60,678 nt of DNA, taken from assembly GCA_964506685.1 (NCBI GenBank), contig CAZDMQ010000011.1, positions 1 through 60,678 of the forward strand, written 5' to 3'. A model generated the notes under the pieces. That model saw nothing but the letters and a program-made list of their open reading frames with translations. It made no database searches and was not told the DNA's origin. Of the stretch, positions 16,849 to 24,785 are shown one piece after another (positions within the stretch are counted from its first letter, which is position 1; each line of letters starts with the position of its first letter). The stretch comes from UBA5336 sp964506685 (GTDB lineage: Bacteria > Pseudomonadota > Alphaproteobacteria > Caulobacterales > Hyphomonadaceae). The translations under genes and the position numbers were made by a program.

Positions 16849-16968
16849 GGTCTTTCCGGTTCCTCCGACTTTGTCCTATACCGACCGCGGCTGCGGGGCA
16901 ACGATGCGCCCCTGGCGTTCGGCCGATGCCGGCGGGGCCCGGCCTGCACGATGAAAAGGGGAGCACAC

Positions 16969-17103
16969 ATGCGTAAATGGTTGATCATACTGGTCCTGCT
17001 GGCCGCTGCAGTGTTCGGACTGGCGAGCTGGCTGGCTGGCAAGGCCGAGAAGGCCCGGCCTGAACCCGGCCCCGTTTCTCTGGAGATCCGCAATGGGCTT
17101 TAG
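16969..17103 (+). CDS. Very small single-pass membrane protein
   Basis: 44 residues: MRKWLIILVLLAAAVFGLAS forms one transmembrane helix or uncleaved signal anchor, followed by a charged tail AGKAEKARPEPGPVSLEIRN. AAGGGGAG lies seven bases before the ATG. Its last 11 bases overlap the start of the next gene (17093), which suggests translational coupling and a shared role. No family assignment. Confidence 0.6.
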   Translation: MRKWLIILVLLAAAVFGLASWLAGKAEKARPEPGPVSLEIRNGL

Positions 17104-18865
17104 GACCGGACCGGCCGCCGCAGGCCTTGCCCTCGCCGTCTGCGCCCTTCAGCTGGCGCAGGTCCCTGCCGCCGTTGCGCAGGTCGAGATGGGCGGGATC
17201 GGCGATGTCGATGCGTTCGGCGCCGGCTATCTCGAAGACGGTGAGACAGCGATGCCGACCAATATGTGGACCGCATCCCGCACCGAGGACCTGCTGCCGC
17301 TGATGCAGCAGGTGCGCACCTCGCCGCTGACCCCTGCGGAACGGTCGCTGCTCCGGCGCGTGGTCCTCTCTCCAGCTGCCCGTCCGGCCGGGGACATGGC
17401 CGAACAGGTGCTGGCCGAACGCGCACGCATCATGTTCGAGATCGGCGAAGCGGAGGCGGCTGCAGACCTTCTGGGCCGACTTGACGAGAATCCCAGCGGG
17501 CTTGATGCCGAAACCCTGTCAGTGGACCTGCAGCTTGCGCTCGGTAACCACGCCACCGCGTGCAGCAGAGGCGAGGGCCGCGCCCTGGAGGGCGCCTTCT
17601 GGGCCAAGCTTCGCACCGTCTGCGCGCTGTTAAGAAAGGATTTTGCCGGCGCCGAATTGGCTGCCGAAATCGCCGGCGCACAGGGGGTGGAGGATGACTG
17701 GTTCTTCGGCGCCGTCTTTGCCGCCACCGCCGAGAATGACGAGGCCACACAGCCGGCTGCGCGCTATGACCGCGGGCTGAACCTCGCCCTGTCGGAAGCC
17801 GCTGGGCTCGAGCCCGGTGAAACGCTGATCGCCTCGCAGCGTGGGGATCTCGCCGCAGCCATGGCACAGCGCGAAAGCCTGCCCATCGGCCTGCGCGTGC
17901 ATGCCGCCGGCATAGCGGCCGAGGCCGGCCTCATCGATGCCGCGCTGCATCGCTCGCTCTATGACGCACTGCTGGCGCAGGAAGCCTACCAGGCCTCGCG
18001 CCCCATCGAGGTCGCGCTGGCACCGGAAAAGGTGGCGCCCGCCCGTGCGGTACCGCAGGGGAACGTGGATGAGGAGGCCGCCGAGGACGAAGCGAAAGCG
18101 GCCGGGCAATCCGGGACGGCCGAGGAAGCCGGTTCCCGGCCGGCGGATGGGGAAGCGGCCGCGCAGGCGGCTGAGCCGGAACCGGTCGATCCCGCCGTGC
18201 GGGCCGACTATATCGCCAGCGCCCTGCAATCGGCCACGGGCACGGCCGCCCGCTTTGCCGCGGTTTCGCGCCTCCTGCAGTCCTCTCTCGAGGACTTGCC
18301 CCGCACGGCCGCCACCTCGACCCACGGTCTCCTGTTCGCCCGCGCGGCGATTGCGGCGGGCGATCCGGCGCTGGCCGCCAGCTGGCACCGGGTGACAACG
18401 GTGGAGGGGGCCCGGCAACCTGATGCGTTCGAGCACGCCTGGACCGAAGGGCTGATCCTGCTTGCGCGCGGCGGGGTGCGCGCGGAGGATGCTGCGCCCG
18501 TCTCCGATGCGATGACTGCTGCTGCCGATACGACGGGCAAGGAGCGCGCCGCGGCCCAGTTGTTGGCTGCCTGGACCGCCCAGGACATTGCCGCCAGTGC
18601 GGAAGCCCGGGCACTGATCGGCAAGCTGGAACCGCCCGCCCGGGCCGTGAATGAATGGCGGCTGCTGTCGATCGGTGCCGCCGCCGAGGCTGATGCGGCG
18701 GGCGAGGTCGTGCTCGGCGTGATCGGGCTGACCAATGGCGATCCGACTCAGCTTGCGCCGCTGGACCTCGTGCTGTTGATCGAGGCGTTGCAGGACATCA
18801 ATGCTGCCGATGCTGCAAGGCAGATCGCACTGGAATCCACGGGATACTGGAAATCCCTGCGCTAG
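17093..18865 (+). CDS. Secreted Ala-rich protein of unknown function
   Basis: 590 residues. Residues 1-29 are a signal peptide (GLALAVCALQLAQVPAAVAQ). The mature part is Ala/Leu/Glu-rich and helical, with TPR-like stretches (LAERARIMFEIGEAEAAADLL, ARYDRGLNLALSEAAGL). A low-complexity acidic linker around residues 320-365 (DEEAAEDEAKAAGQ) is followed by more helical repeats to the end. Proteins of this kind between aroK and xerD in alphaproteobacteria are often labelled antifreeze glycopeptide polyprotein from composition alone; I give no function. It overlaps the small membrane protein and precedes xerD by about 35 bases. Confidence 0.75.
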   Translation: MGFRTGPAAAGLALAVCALQLAQVPAAVAQVEMGGIGDVDAFGAGYLEDGETAMPTNMWTASRTEDLLPLMQQVRTSPLTPAERSLLRRVVLSPAARPAGDMAEQVLAERARIMFEIGEAEAAADLLGRLDENPSGLDAETLSVDLQLALGNHATACSRGEGRALEGAFWAKLRTVCALLRKDFAGAELAAEIAGAQGVEDDWFFGAVFAATAENDEATQPAARYDRGLNLALSEAAGLEPGETLIASQRGDLAAAMAQRESLPIGLRVHAAGIAAEAGLIDAALHRSLYDALLAQEAYQASRPIEVALAPEKVAPARAVPQGNVDEEAAEDEAKAAGQSGTAEEAGSRPADGEAAAQAAEPEPVDPAVRADYIASALQSATGTAARFAAVSRLLQSSLEDLPRTAATSTHGLLFARAAIAAGDPALAASWHRVTTVEGARQPDAFEHAWTEGLILLARGGVRAEDAAPVSDAMTAAADTTGKERAAAQLLAAWTAQDIAASAEARALIGKLEPPARAVNEWRLLSIGAAAEADAAGEVVLGVIGLTNGDPTQLAPLDLVLLIEALQDINAADAARQIALESTGYWKSLR

Positions 18866-18900
18866 CAGTCTGTTAAACCGGTATGGGCCAGGATCCGGAA

Positions 18901-19818
18901 ATGACCGACCCTGCCCGTATCGAAGCCTTCCTTGAAAAGATGAGCGCGGAACAGGGCGCGGCCCTGAACACCTTGATGGCCTATCGCGCCGACCTCGAGG
19001 CGGCATCTGCAGGGCTTGATGGCAGGCTGGTGGAGGCGTCCCAGGCTGACCTCTCGGCGCTCCTGCGCAGCTATCATGCGGCCGGACTGGCGCGTAGCAC
19101 GGCGGCTCGCAAATTGTCCGTCCTTCGGCGCTTCTTCCGGTTCCTGTTCCAGGAGGGCGACCGGGCCGATGATCCGACGGCCGGGCTGGAGAGCCCGCTG
19201 CAACGCCGGTCGGTCCCCGATGTCCTGAGCCGTGAGGAGGTGGTGCAGCTGATCGCTGCCTGCGGCGAGGACCGGCGGTTGAGCTGCCTGATAGAGCTGC
19301 TCTACAGCGCCGGCCTCCGGGCGTCGGAACTGGTCGGATTGCCGCTCGGTGCCTTGCCAAGACAGCGTGGCGGCGCGTGGGAAACCCACTCGATCACGGT
19401 TCGCGGCAAGGGCGGGCGTGACCGGCTTTGCCCGCTGGGGGCGCCGGCCCTTGCCGCGCTTGAAGCCTGGCTTGCGGTTCGTGAGGCAAGCCTGCCAATG
19501 GGCGGGGCTGCCGCCGCCCGCGCGGCCCGGTTCGTGTTTCCGTCGCATGGCAGGACCGGCCATCTCTCGCGGCGTCGGCTGGGCCAGATGCTCGACACGC
19601 TGGCAGTCGAGGCGGGGATTTCGCCAGCCCGGGTGCATCCCCATGCCCTTCGGCACGCCTTTGCGACCCATCTGCTACAGGGCGGTGCCGACCTGCGCAG
19701 TGTGCAGGTCCTGCTCGGACATGCCGATATCTCGACGACCGAAATCTACACCCATGTCCTGACCGATGAATTGGCCGAACTGCTCGAAACCGCCCATCCC
19801 CTCGCCACGAACGCCTAA
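18901..19818 (+). CDS. xerD: Tyrosine recombinase XerD
   Basis: Site-specific recombinase that resolves chromosome dimers at dif with XerC; 305 residues. The N-terminal SAM-like DNA-binding domain has NTLMAYRADLEA and ARKLSVLRRFFRFL. The catalytic residues are seen in order: Arg in SAGLRASELVGL, Lys in VRGKGGRDR, HxxR in HPHALRHAFATHLLQGGA, and LLGHADISTTEIYTHV with His and the nucleophile Tyr. XerC is the alternative, but position next to aroK fits XerD of other alphaproteobacteria. The start at 18901 is preferred over 18883. The last 4 bases overlap the convergent EAL gene. Confidence 0.93.
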   Translation: MTDPARIEAFLEKMSAEQGAALNTLMAYRADLEAASAGLDGRLVEASQADLSALLRSYHAAGLARSTAARKLSVLRRFFRFLFQEGDRADDPTAGLESPLQRRSVPDVLSREEVVQLIAACGEDRRLSCLIELLYSAGLRASELVGLPLGALPRQRGGAWETHSITVRGKGGRDRLCPLGAPALAALEAWLAVREASLPMGGAAAARAARFVFPSHGRTGHLSRRRLGQMLDTLAVEAGISPARVHPHALRHAFATHLLQGGADLRSVQVLLGHADISTTEIYTHVLTDELAELLETAHPLATNA

Positions 19819-21038
19819 CCGAAACTGGTCAGCCGGCGAATGAAGTCGGGTGTTGGCGCGGTCTCTTCCATGAGCGAGGCCTTGATCGGGCGGGCCGGCC
19901 CGATGATCTCGCCCTGTGCGAAGGGAATATCGTATTCGAGAAGCTCGACCACGGTCGCCTCGGCTTCCAGCCGGTCCGCAATCAGGGTCACGCCATAGCG
20001 CGAGAAGACAGCTGACACATCATCTCCGCGAATGACCGCATTGAGCGCCGATACCGGCCGGGGGCCTTCGGAGTTGCGCAGCTGGTCAACGAGATTCTCG
20101 CCCTCGACCTTGCAGAAGCGGACGCCGGCATCCTGAAGGCGCGGCAGGTCGAGCCCGACGGTCGGCGTGTTGTCAATGGAAAAGCGGAAACCCATGGCGC
20201 TCAGTTTGTCCATGTTCTCCCGCATCTGCCGCGACCGGGTCTCGAAATGATCTGCCGTCACCTCGAAGATCACCGCAGCCGACAGGTCCCGGTTCTCGGA
20301 CATGAAGTCGAGGAAGAAGGGGAACACCTTGTCATCGTCGAGCGAGGCGGCCGAAATGTTGCAGAAGATACCGATGCGGCGATCCCGCTCGGCCAGACGA
20401 CGGACAATCTGGACGCAGCGGAACAGGGTCAGCGTATCGAGCACGCCGAGCATTCGTGCCCGCCGCGCAGCATCCATGAATTCGGCAGGCATGATCAGCG
20501 AGCCATCGGGCCGGCGCAGGCGTGACAAGCCTTCATAGAAGGCGACGCGGCGCTGCGGCAGGCTGACAATCGGCTGCAGGTGAAGGTCGATCCGACCCTG
20601 TTCCAGCGCAGACCGGACCTCGCGCAGCAGCTTGTCCTGCTCGGGCGCAATCGAGGCGATCTTGCCGTTGCGTTCGGACGACTGGAAATTCTCCGCCAGC
20701 CGCTCGATCAGCCCCTCGAGCTGTTTCATCTCCGCAACCAGCGCATCGCGCCGTTCGGTCAGCTCGTGCTTCAGAGTGGTCTCGGCGGCATCGATCCGGG
20801 CTTCGGCGACATCAGCCCGCTGGTGGAGGTCGCGTTGAGCCCTCTCGACGGCCGCGATGCGCACCTCGTGCTCTTCATTGCTCATCGGCTGCGCGAAGAG
20901 GTGGATCTGCCCCATCAGCAATGTCAGGGCCAGCCCGGCGCCCAGCGCCGGCAGCACGTCGAGGCCGCCCATCTGATTCGCGGCCATGGCAACGACGATG
21001 CCGAGGACCACATAGGAGAGGAAGAGGAAATAACGCAT
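19815..21038 (-). CDS. tipF: TipF-like degenerate EAL-domain protein (flagellar polarity factor)
   Basis: 407 residues. Two transmembrane helices (about 3-22 and 27-49), a coiled coil (about 55-125), then an EAL domain (about 135-395). The EAL signature is EGL (169-171), the DDFGTG motif is replaced by DNTPTV (289-294), and the region around FCNISAASL, CKVEG and IADRLEAEATVVELLEYDIP is kept in part. Loss of the catalytic metal ligands implies a c-di-GMP receptor, not a phosphodiesterase. This architecture is that of Caulobacter TipF, which places the flagellum at the pole. Its stop overlaps xerD. Confidence 0.82.
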   Translation of the reverse strand: MRYFLFLSYVVLGIVVAMAANQMGGLDVLPALGAGLALTLLMGQIHLFAQPMSNEEHEVRIAAVERAQRDLHQRADVAEARIDAAETTLKHELTERRDALVAEMKQLEGLIERLAENFQSSERNGKIASIAPEQDKLLREVRSALEQGRIDLHLQPIVSLPQRRVAFYEGLSRLRRPDGSLIMPAEFMDAARRARMLGVLDTLTLFRCVQIVRRLAERDRRIGIFCNISAASLDDDKVFPFFLDFMSENRDLSAAVIFEVTADHFETRSRQMRENMDKLSAMGFRFSIDNTPTVGLDLPRLQDAGVRFCKVEGENLVDQLRNSEGPRPVSALNAVIRGDDVSAVFSRYGVTLIADRLEAEATVVELLEYDIPFAQGEIIGPARPIKASLMEETAPTPDFIRRLTSFG

Positions 21039-21155
21039 GGGGCCCAGAGGTTTCCAGAGTTCGGAGACGGATCGAGACGTTGGCCTGCCCCCGACGTCCG
21101 GACAGGGTTACTGAAATACACGTTCCTGTTCACTAGCAAACTTCTCGCCACCGGA

Positions 21156-21935
21156 CTAGGGCTCCAGGCCAGCCGTCTCTGTCGCCCCGACGAGGAGTCC
21201 GGGCGGGTCCAGCGGCCAGACCGGCGTCCCGTCCGCGGCGGTTCCGCAGGCGACGATCCGATCGGCTTCTGCAGCGTCTGGCGCACCTGCACTGGCACCG
21301 GAGGCCGGGCAGGCCAGCAGCAACAGCGTCCGATCGCCATAGGCGATTTCGTAATGTGCATGGCCGGCCCGGTCGGGATAGGCCGTCACCTTGAGATCCC
21401 CGGAATCGAAGACCCGCTGGGGCGCGCGTCCATCCATGCGCACCGTTGCGAAGACGGCAGCGCCCAGCCGGCCCGCCGGCCGCTGACGCAGGTAAACGAG
21501 CGCGTCGGACCGTTCCATCGCCTTGTCGAGATGCCCGAGCAGACGTGCCGTACCCTCCGGACCGGCCACGGGCAGCGGCGCGGTCCGGCCGACAAGCCAG
21601 GTCTGGTTGCGCAGACGCAGCAGGCCCTCGGTCCCGTCTCCCTCGAGCATGAACAGGAACACCCCGTCCGGCTCGGAAACCGCCGCCGCCTCGAGCGCGC
21701 CAGCGACCCCTTCCGGTGCCCCGAACAGCAGCGACTTGCCGCCGGCCCGGACGATGGCGCAGACGCTGCCCCGGGGTGTGCCGAGGCAGGGCAGGGCCGC
21801 AAACGCCTCGGGCGCGGGCCTGAGCAGCGTGTGATCGCCGAGTGGAGCGCTGGTTTCGGTCGATCCATCAGGCGCGTTGCTGTCCGGGGCGCCACAGGCG
21901 ACAAGGCACGCGATGATTGCCAACCGGGCGACCAT
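21156..21935 (-). CDS. Putative lipoprotein, unknown function
   Basis: 259 residues from the Met of MVARLAIIACLVACGAPDSN, a lipoprotein signal with lipobox LVAC. The body has LPCLGTPRGSVCAIVRAGGKSLLFGAPEG and a C-terminal part ending PVWPLDPPGLLVGATETAG; no known domain is recognised. The frame is open upstream to 22025, where an ATG overlaps the stop of the FAH-family gene; that longer start would hide the signal, but coupling to the upstream gene is possible. Confidence 0.65.
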   Translation of the reverse strand: MVARLAIIACLVACGAPDSNAPDGSTETSAPLGDHTLLRPAPEAFAALPCLGTPRGSVCAIVRAGGKSLLFGAPEGVAGALEAAAVSEPDGVFLFMLEGDGTEGLLRLRNQTWLVGRTAPLPVAGPEGTARLLGHLDKAMERSDALVYLRQRPAGRLGAAVFATVRMDGRAPQRVFDSGDLKVTAYPDRAGHAHYEIAYGDRTLLLLACPASGASAGAPDAAEADRIVACGTAADGTPVWPLDPPGLLVGATETAGLEP

Positions 21936-22021
21936 TTGCGCTGCGGCCGCAAAGGATCGCGCCGCGCTTCCCTGTCGGGCGTCCGCTTTAACCTTGCGTG
22001 GTGTTCCGGCGCGCGCTCGCA

Positions 22022-22918
22022 TCATCCCGGGGACTGGATGCGGGGCGAGGGGTCTTCGGCGACAATCTCGTTCTCGATATGCCCGATGCCGTCAATCTCG
22101 ACCCGTACCCGGTCACCGATCCGGACATAGCCGGGCGGGTCCATTGCAGCGCCGACCCCCGCTGGCGTGCCGGTGAAGATCAAATCGCCGGGCTCGAGCG
22201 TGAAGGCGGCCGTGAGGTGCGCGATCTGCTCGGGAAGGGTATGGATCATCTGCGAGGCGAAGCCGGACTGGCGTGGCTCGCCATTCACGAAGCTGCGGAC
22301 GCCAACCTGGTCGAAGGCCGGCATTTCATCCGGCGTGACAATCCAGGGACCGAATGGCGCGTGGGTGTCGAAGCCCTTGCCCATGATCATCGTGGTGCTG
22401 GCCCTCTGCCAGTCGCGGACGGAGTAGTCGCAGCCGCAGGTGAAGCCGCCGACAATGTCCATGGCCTGTGCCTCCGGGACATGACGTCCGGCACGCCCGA
22501 TCACGACCACGAGTTCGGCCTCGTAGTCGAGCTGGTCGGAGACGGCGGGCAGGGCGACCGGATCAAAGGGGCCGTTGGCGGCGGTCGCCTGCTTGTTGAA
22601 CCATTTCTGCACCCCGCCGGCCTCGCCCTTCGCGAAACTGACGCTTTCGGCGGCGTGGTCGGCATAATTCAGCCCGATGCCAAGTATCTTGCCGGGCCTG
22701 AGGACGGGTTGGTGGAGCCGCGCTTCGGCAAGGGGAATTCGACGGGCGCCGGCCAGGGCGGCATGGAGATCTGCGGTAGGCCTTGGCAGCCACGTCTCAA
22801 GGGCGCCAGTGGGCCCGGTCCCGTCTCCGGCGCTGCCGAGGATCGCAATCGCGGTGCCGTCATCGACAAGAACGCCGGCATGGGTCTCGCTGGCATGGCT
22901 GAAGGTCACAAGGCGCAT
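22022..22918 (-). CDS. Fumarylacetoacetate hydrolase (FAH) family protein
   Basis: 298 residues. The FAH C-terminal fold is seen as ILGIGLNYADHAAE, DYEAELVVVIGRAGRHV (acidic metal ligands), GFTCGCDYSVRDWQ, GKGFDTHAPFGPWIVTPDE and LIFTGTPAGVGA. Members cleave C-C bonds of acylpyruvates or decarboxylate oxaloacetate; the substrate cannot be set. GGGAGGG upstream fixes the start at 22918. Divergent from the DUF262 gene. Confidence 0.9.
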   Translation of the reverse strand: MRLVTFSHASETHAGVLVDDGTAIAILGSAGDGTGPTGALETWLPRPTADLHAALAGARRIPLAEARLHQPVLRPGKILGIGLNYADHAAESVSFAKGEAGGVQKWFNKQATAANGPFDPVALPAVSDQLDYEAELVVVIGRAGRHVPEAQAMDIVGGFTCGCDYSVRDWQRASTTMIMGKGFDTHAPFGPWIVTPDEMPAFDQVGVRSFVNGEPRQSGFASQMIHTLPEQIAHLTAAFTLEPGDLIFTGTPAGVGAAMDPPGYVRIGDRVRVEIDGIGHIENEIVAEDPSPRIQSPG

Positions 22919-23061
22919 CGCGGCTCCCTCCCGGTCAAAGCGGTTCCTTATTGCAGGTCGGCGCATACGGAAAGCGTTGAGCAAGACGCGGCGACGGTCT
23001 AGTTCAGACTGTTTTAACGGCCCGCCAGCCGGGACGGTACCGATACGCGGGAGGACGCTGC

Positions 23062-24726
23062 ATGCATTACGGGATCCAGTCGCAGGACCTTGCTGTCCAG
23101 GACCTCTTCGCACCTGGCCAGCGCCTGTCGATGCCGTCCTACCAGCGCAGCTTTTCCTGGGGCGAGCGCGAAGCGACGGCGCTTCTGCAGGATCTCATGG
23201 ATGCCGCCGAGCTGGACGAGTTCCATTTCATCGGCGCCATCGTCGTCAATGTCAGTGGTCCGTTCAACAGTCTCGAAATCGTCGATGGCCAGCAGCGGCT
23301 GACAACGCTGACGATCCTTCTTTGCCTGCTGCGCGACCTCGAAACCGATCCGGCCATCAAGGCGCGGATCCAGTCGCTGGTGCGGGATGAGGCCGATCCC
23401 GACCGGGGAGAGCCCGAAAACTACCGGCTCAATCTCAACCAGCTCGATGCCGACTTCTTCCGCCGTCGGGTCCAGACACCGGGGGAGGCGATCCGCCAGG
23501 ACGTTCCGGAAGACGCCCAGCTGGTTGGCAGCCAGCATCGCATTGCCGAATCGGCCAAGGCCATCGGCGCCATTGTCAGCCATCTCGATCCCGCCGATCG
23601 CCGAACGCTGGCCGAAACAGTGATGACCCGGTGTTTCCTGGTCCGGGTCACCGTTGGCAACCGCGATCGCGGCTACCAGGTCTATCGCGTTCTCAACACA
23701 CGTGGCCGGGAGCCAAACTCCCACGACATCATCAAGACCGAACTGTTCGAGGTGGCCCGATTCGACCGGGAGGAGGCCAATGCCTACTCGGCCCAGTGGG
23801 CAAGTTACGAGGCCCGCCTTGGGTCCGATCCCCTTGATGACCTCCTGCGCCAGATCCGCGCGCTTTATGACCGCAATCCCAAGGGCGACCTGGTCAGTGG
23901 TTTCAAGCGTGCCGTGCTCGGCAAGATCGAGCCGCACATCTTCATGCGAGAATACATGCCGGCCTTTGTCGATGCCTATGTCGACCTGACAACCGGCCGG
24001 ATGGGCGCGAAGGCCGTGGCCAAGGGCCTCAATGACTATCTCAACCGCATGCGGGCGCTCGATCATTCCGGCTGGAAGGCGCCGGCGCTGAAATTCCTGA
24101 TGGAGCGCGGGGTCGAGGATCCGGCTGCAGAGGAAGTCTTCTGGGCGCTCGAACGACTAGCTTACGTCATCCAGCTCGTGGTGCACAAGCGCGAGCAGCG
24201 CGACCGTCGTTATCGTCGCGTCATCGACGCGATCGGAGATGACACGGTCCTGCTTGCGCCGGATGGCCCGCTGGCGATCGATTATGACGAAGCGCAGCGT
24301 GTTCGGGAAAGGCTTACGGGACGGTTCGCAACCTTCAGCCAGCGTCGCGCCATGGCGCTCAGGCTGAATGCCGCAGTGCAGGGCGGGTGCACCCTGCCAC
24401 CGGAGGCCGATGCGACGGTCGAGCATGTCCTGCCACGCAATCCTCCAGCCAGGAGCCTGTGGCTGACGACCTGGCCCGATACCGGACGGCGACGGGAACT
24501 CTGTGACACGCTCGGCAATTTCGTCCTCCTGACCCATGAGCAGAACCAGCATGCCGACCGGCTGAGCTATCGCGAGAAGAAGGATGTCTATTTCGGCCCG
24601 AACGGGGAGACGCCGTTTGCGTTGACCCGGGATCTTCGCGGCCAGAATGCATGGACGGCGGAGATCGTCCGCGAGCGGACGCAGATTCTCGCCAATATCC
24701 TGGCGGAGCAGTGGAAACTTCCCTGA
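23062..24726 (+). CDS. DUF262-DUF1524 protein (single-chain GmrSD-type nuclease)
   Basis: 554 residues fusing a GmrS-like DUF262 domain to a GmrD-like DUF1524 nuclease domain. DUF262 motifs: MPSYQRSFSWGEREATALL, FHFIGAIVV, LEIVDGQQRLTTLTIL (DGQQR, nucleotide-dependent) and YRVLNTRGREPNSHDIIKTE. The C-terminal HNH site is ATVEHVLPRNPP with LGNFVLLTHEQNQHADRLSY. Characterised relatives are Type IV enzymes that cut modified phage DNA, so an anti-phage role is likely but inferred. It stands alone among core genes with normal base composition. It is divergent from the FAH-family gene. Confidence 0.88.
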   Translation: MHYGIQSQDLAVQDLFAPGQRLSMPSYQRSFSWGEREATALLQDLMDAAELDEFHFIGAIVVNVSGPFNSLEIVDGQQRLTTLTILLCLLRDLETDPAIKARIQSLVRDEADPDRGEPENYRLNLNQLDADFFRRRVQTPGEAIRQDVPEDAQLVGSQHRIAESAKAIGAIVSHLDPADRRTLAETVMTRCFLVRVTVGNRDRGYQVYRVLNTRGREPNSHDIIKTELFEVARFDREEANAYSAQWASYEARLGSDPLDDLLRQIRALYDRNPKGDLVSGFKRAVLGKIEPHIFMREYMPAFVDAYVDLTTGRMGAKAVAKGLNDYLNRMRALDHSGWKAPALKFLMERGVEDPAAEEVFWALERLAYVIQLVVHKREQRDRRYRRVIDAIGDDTVLLAPDGPLAIDYDEAQRVRERLTGRFATFSQRRAMALRLNAAVQGGCTLPPEADATVEHVLPRNPPARSLWLTTWPDTGRRRELCDTLGNFVLLTHEQNQHADRLSYREKKDVYFGPNGETPFALTRDLRGQNAWTAEIVRERTQILANILAEQWKLP

Positions 24727-24785
24727 TACCGGGCGCCGTCGGGCCGTCGCCGCCTCTTCCGACGCCGGGCGGGTCCCAGCCTGTT

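Noticed and set aside
17630..19360. 576-codon minus-strand frame across the secreted protein and xerD
   Set aside because: Overlaps xerD with intact catalytic motifs on the other strand; Arg/Pro-rich shadow.
20580..22130. 516-codon plus-strand frame opposite the TipF-like and lipoprotein genes
   Set aside because: Antisense shadow without recognisable domain.
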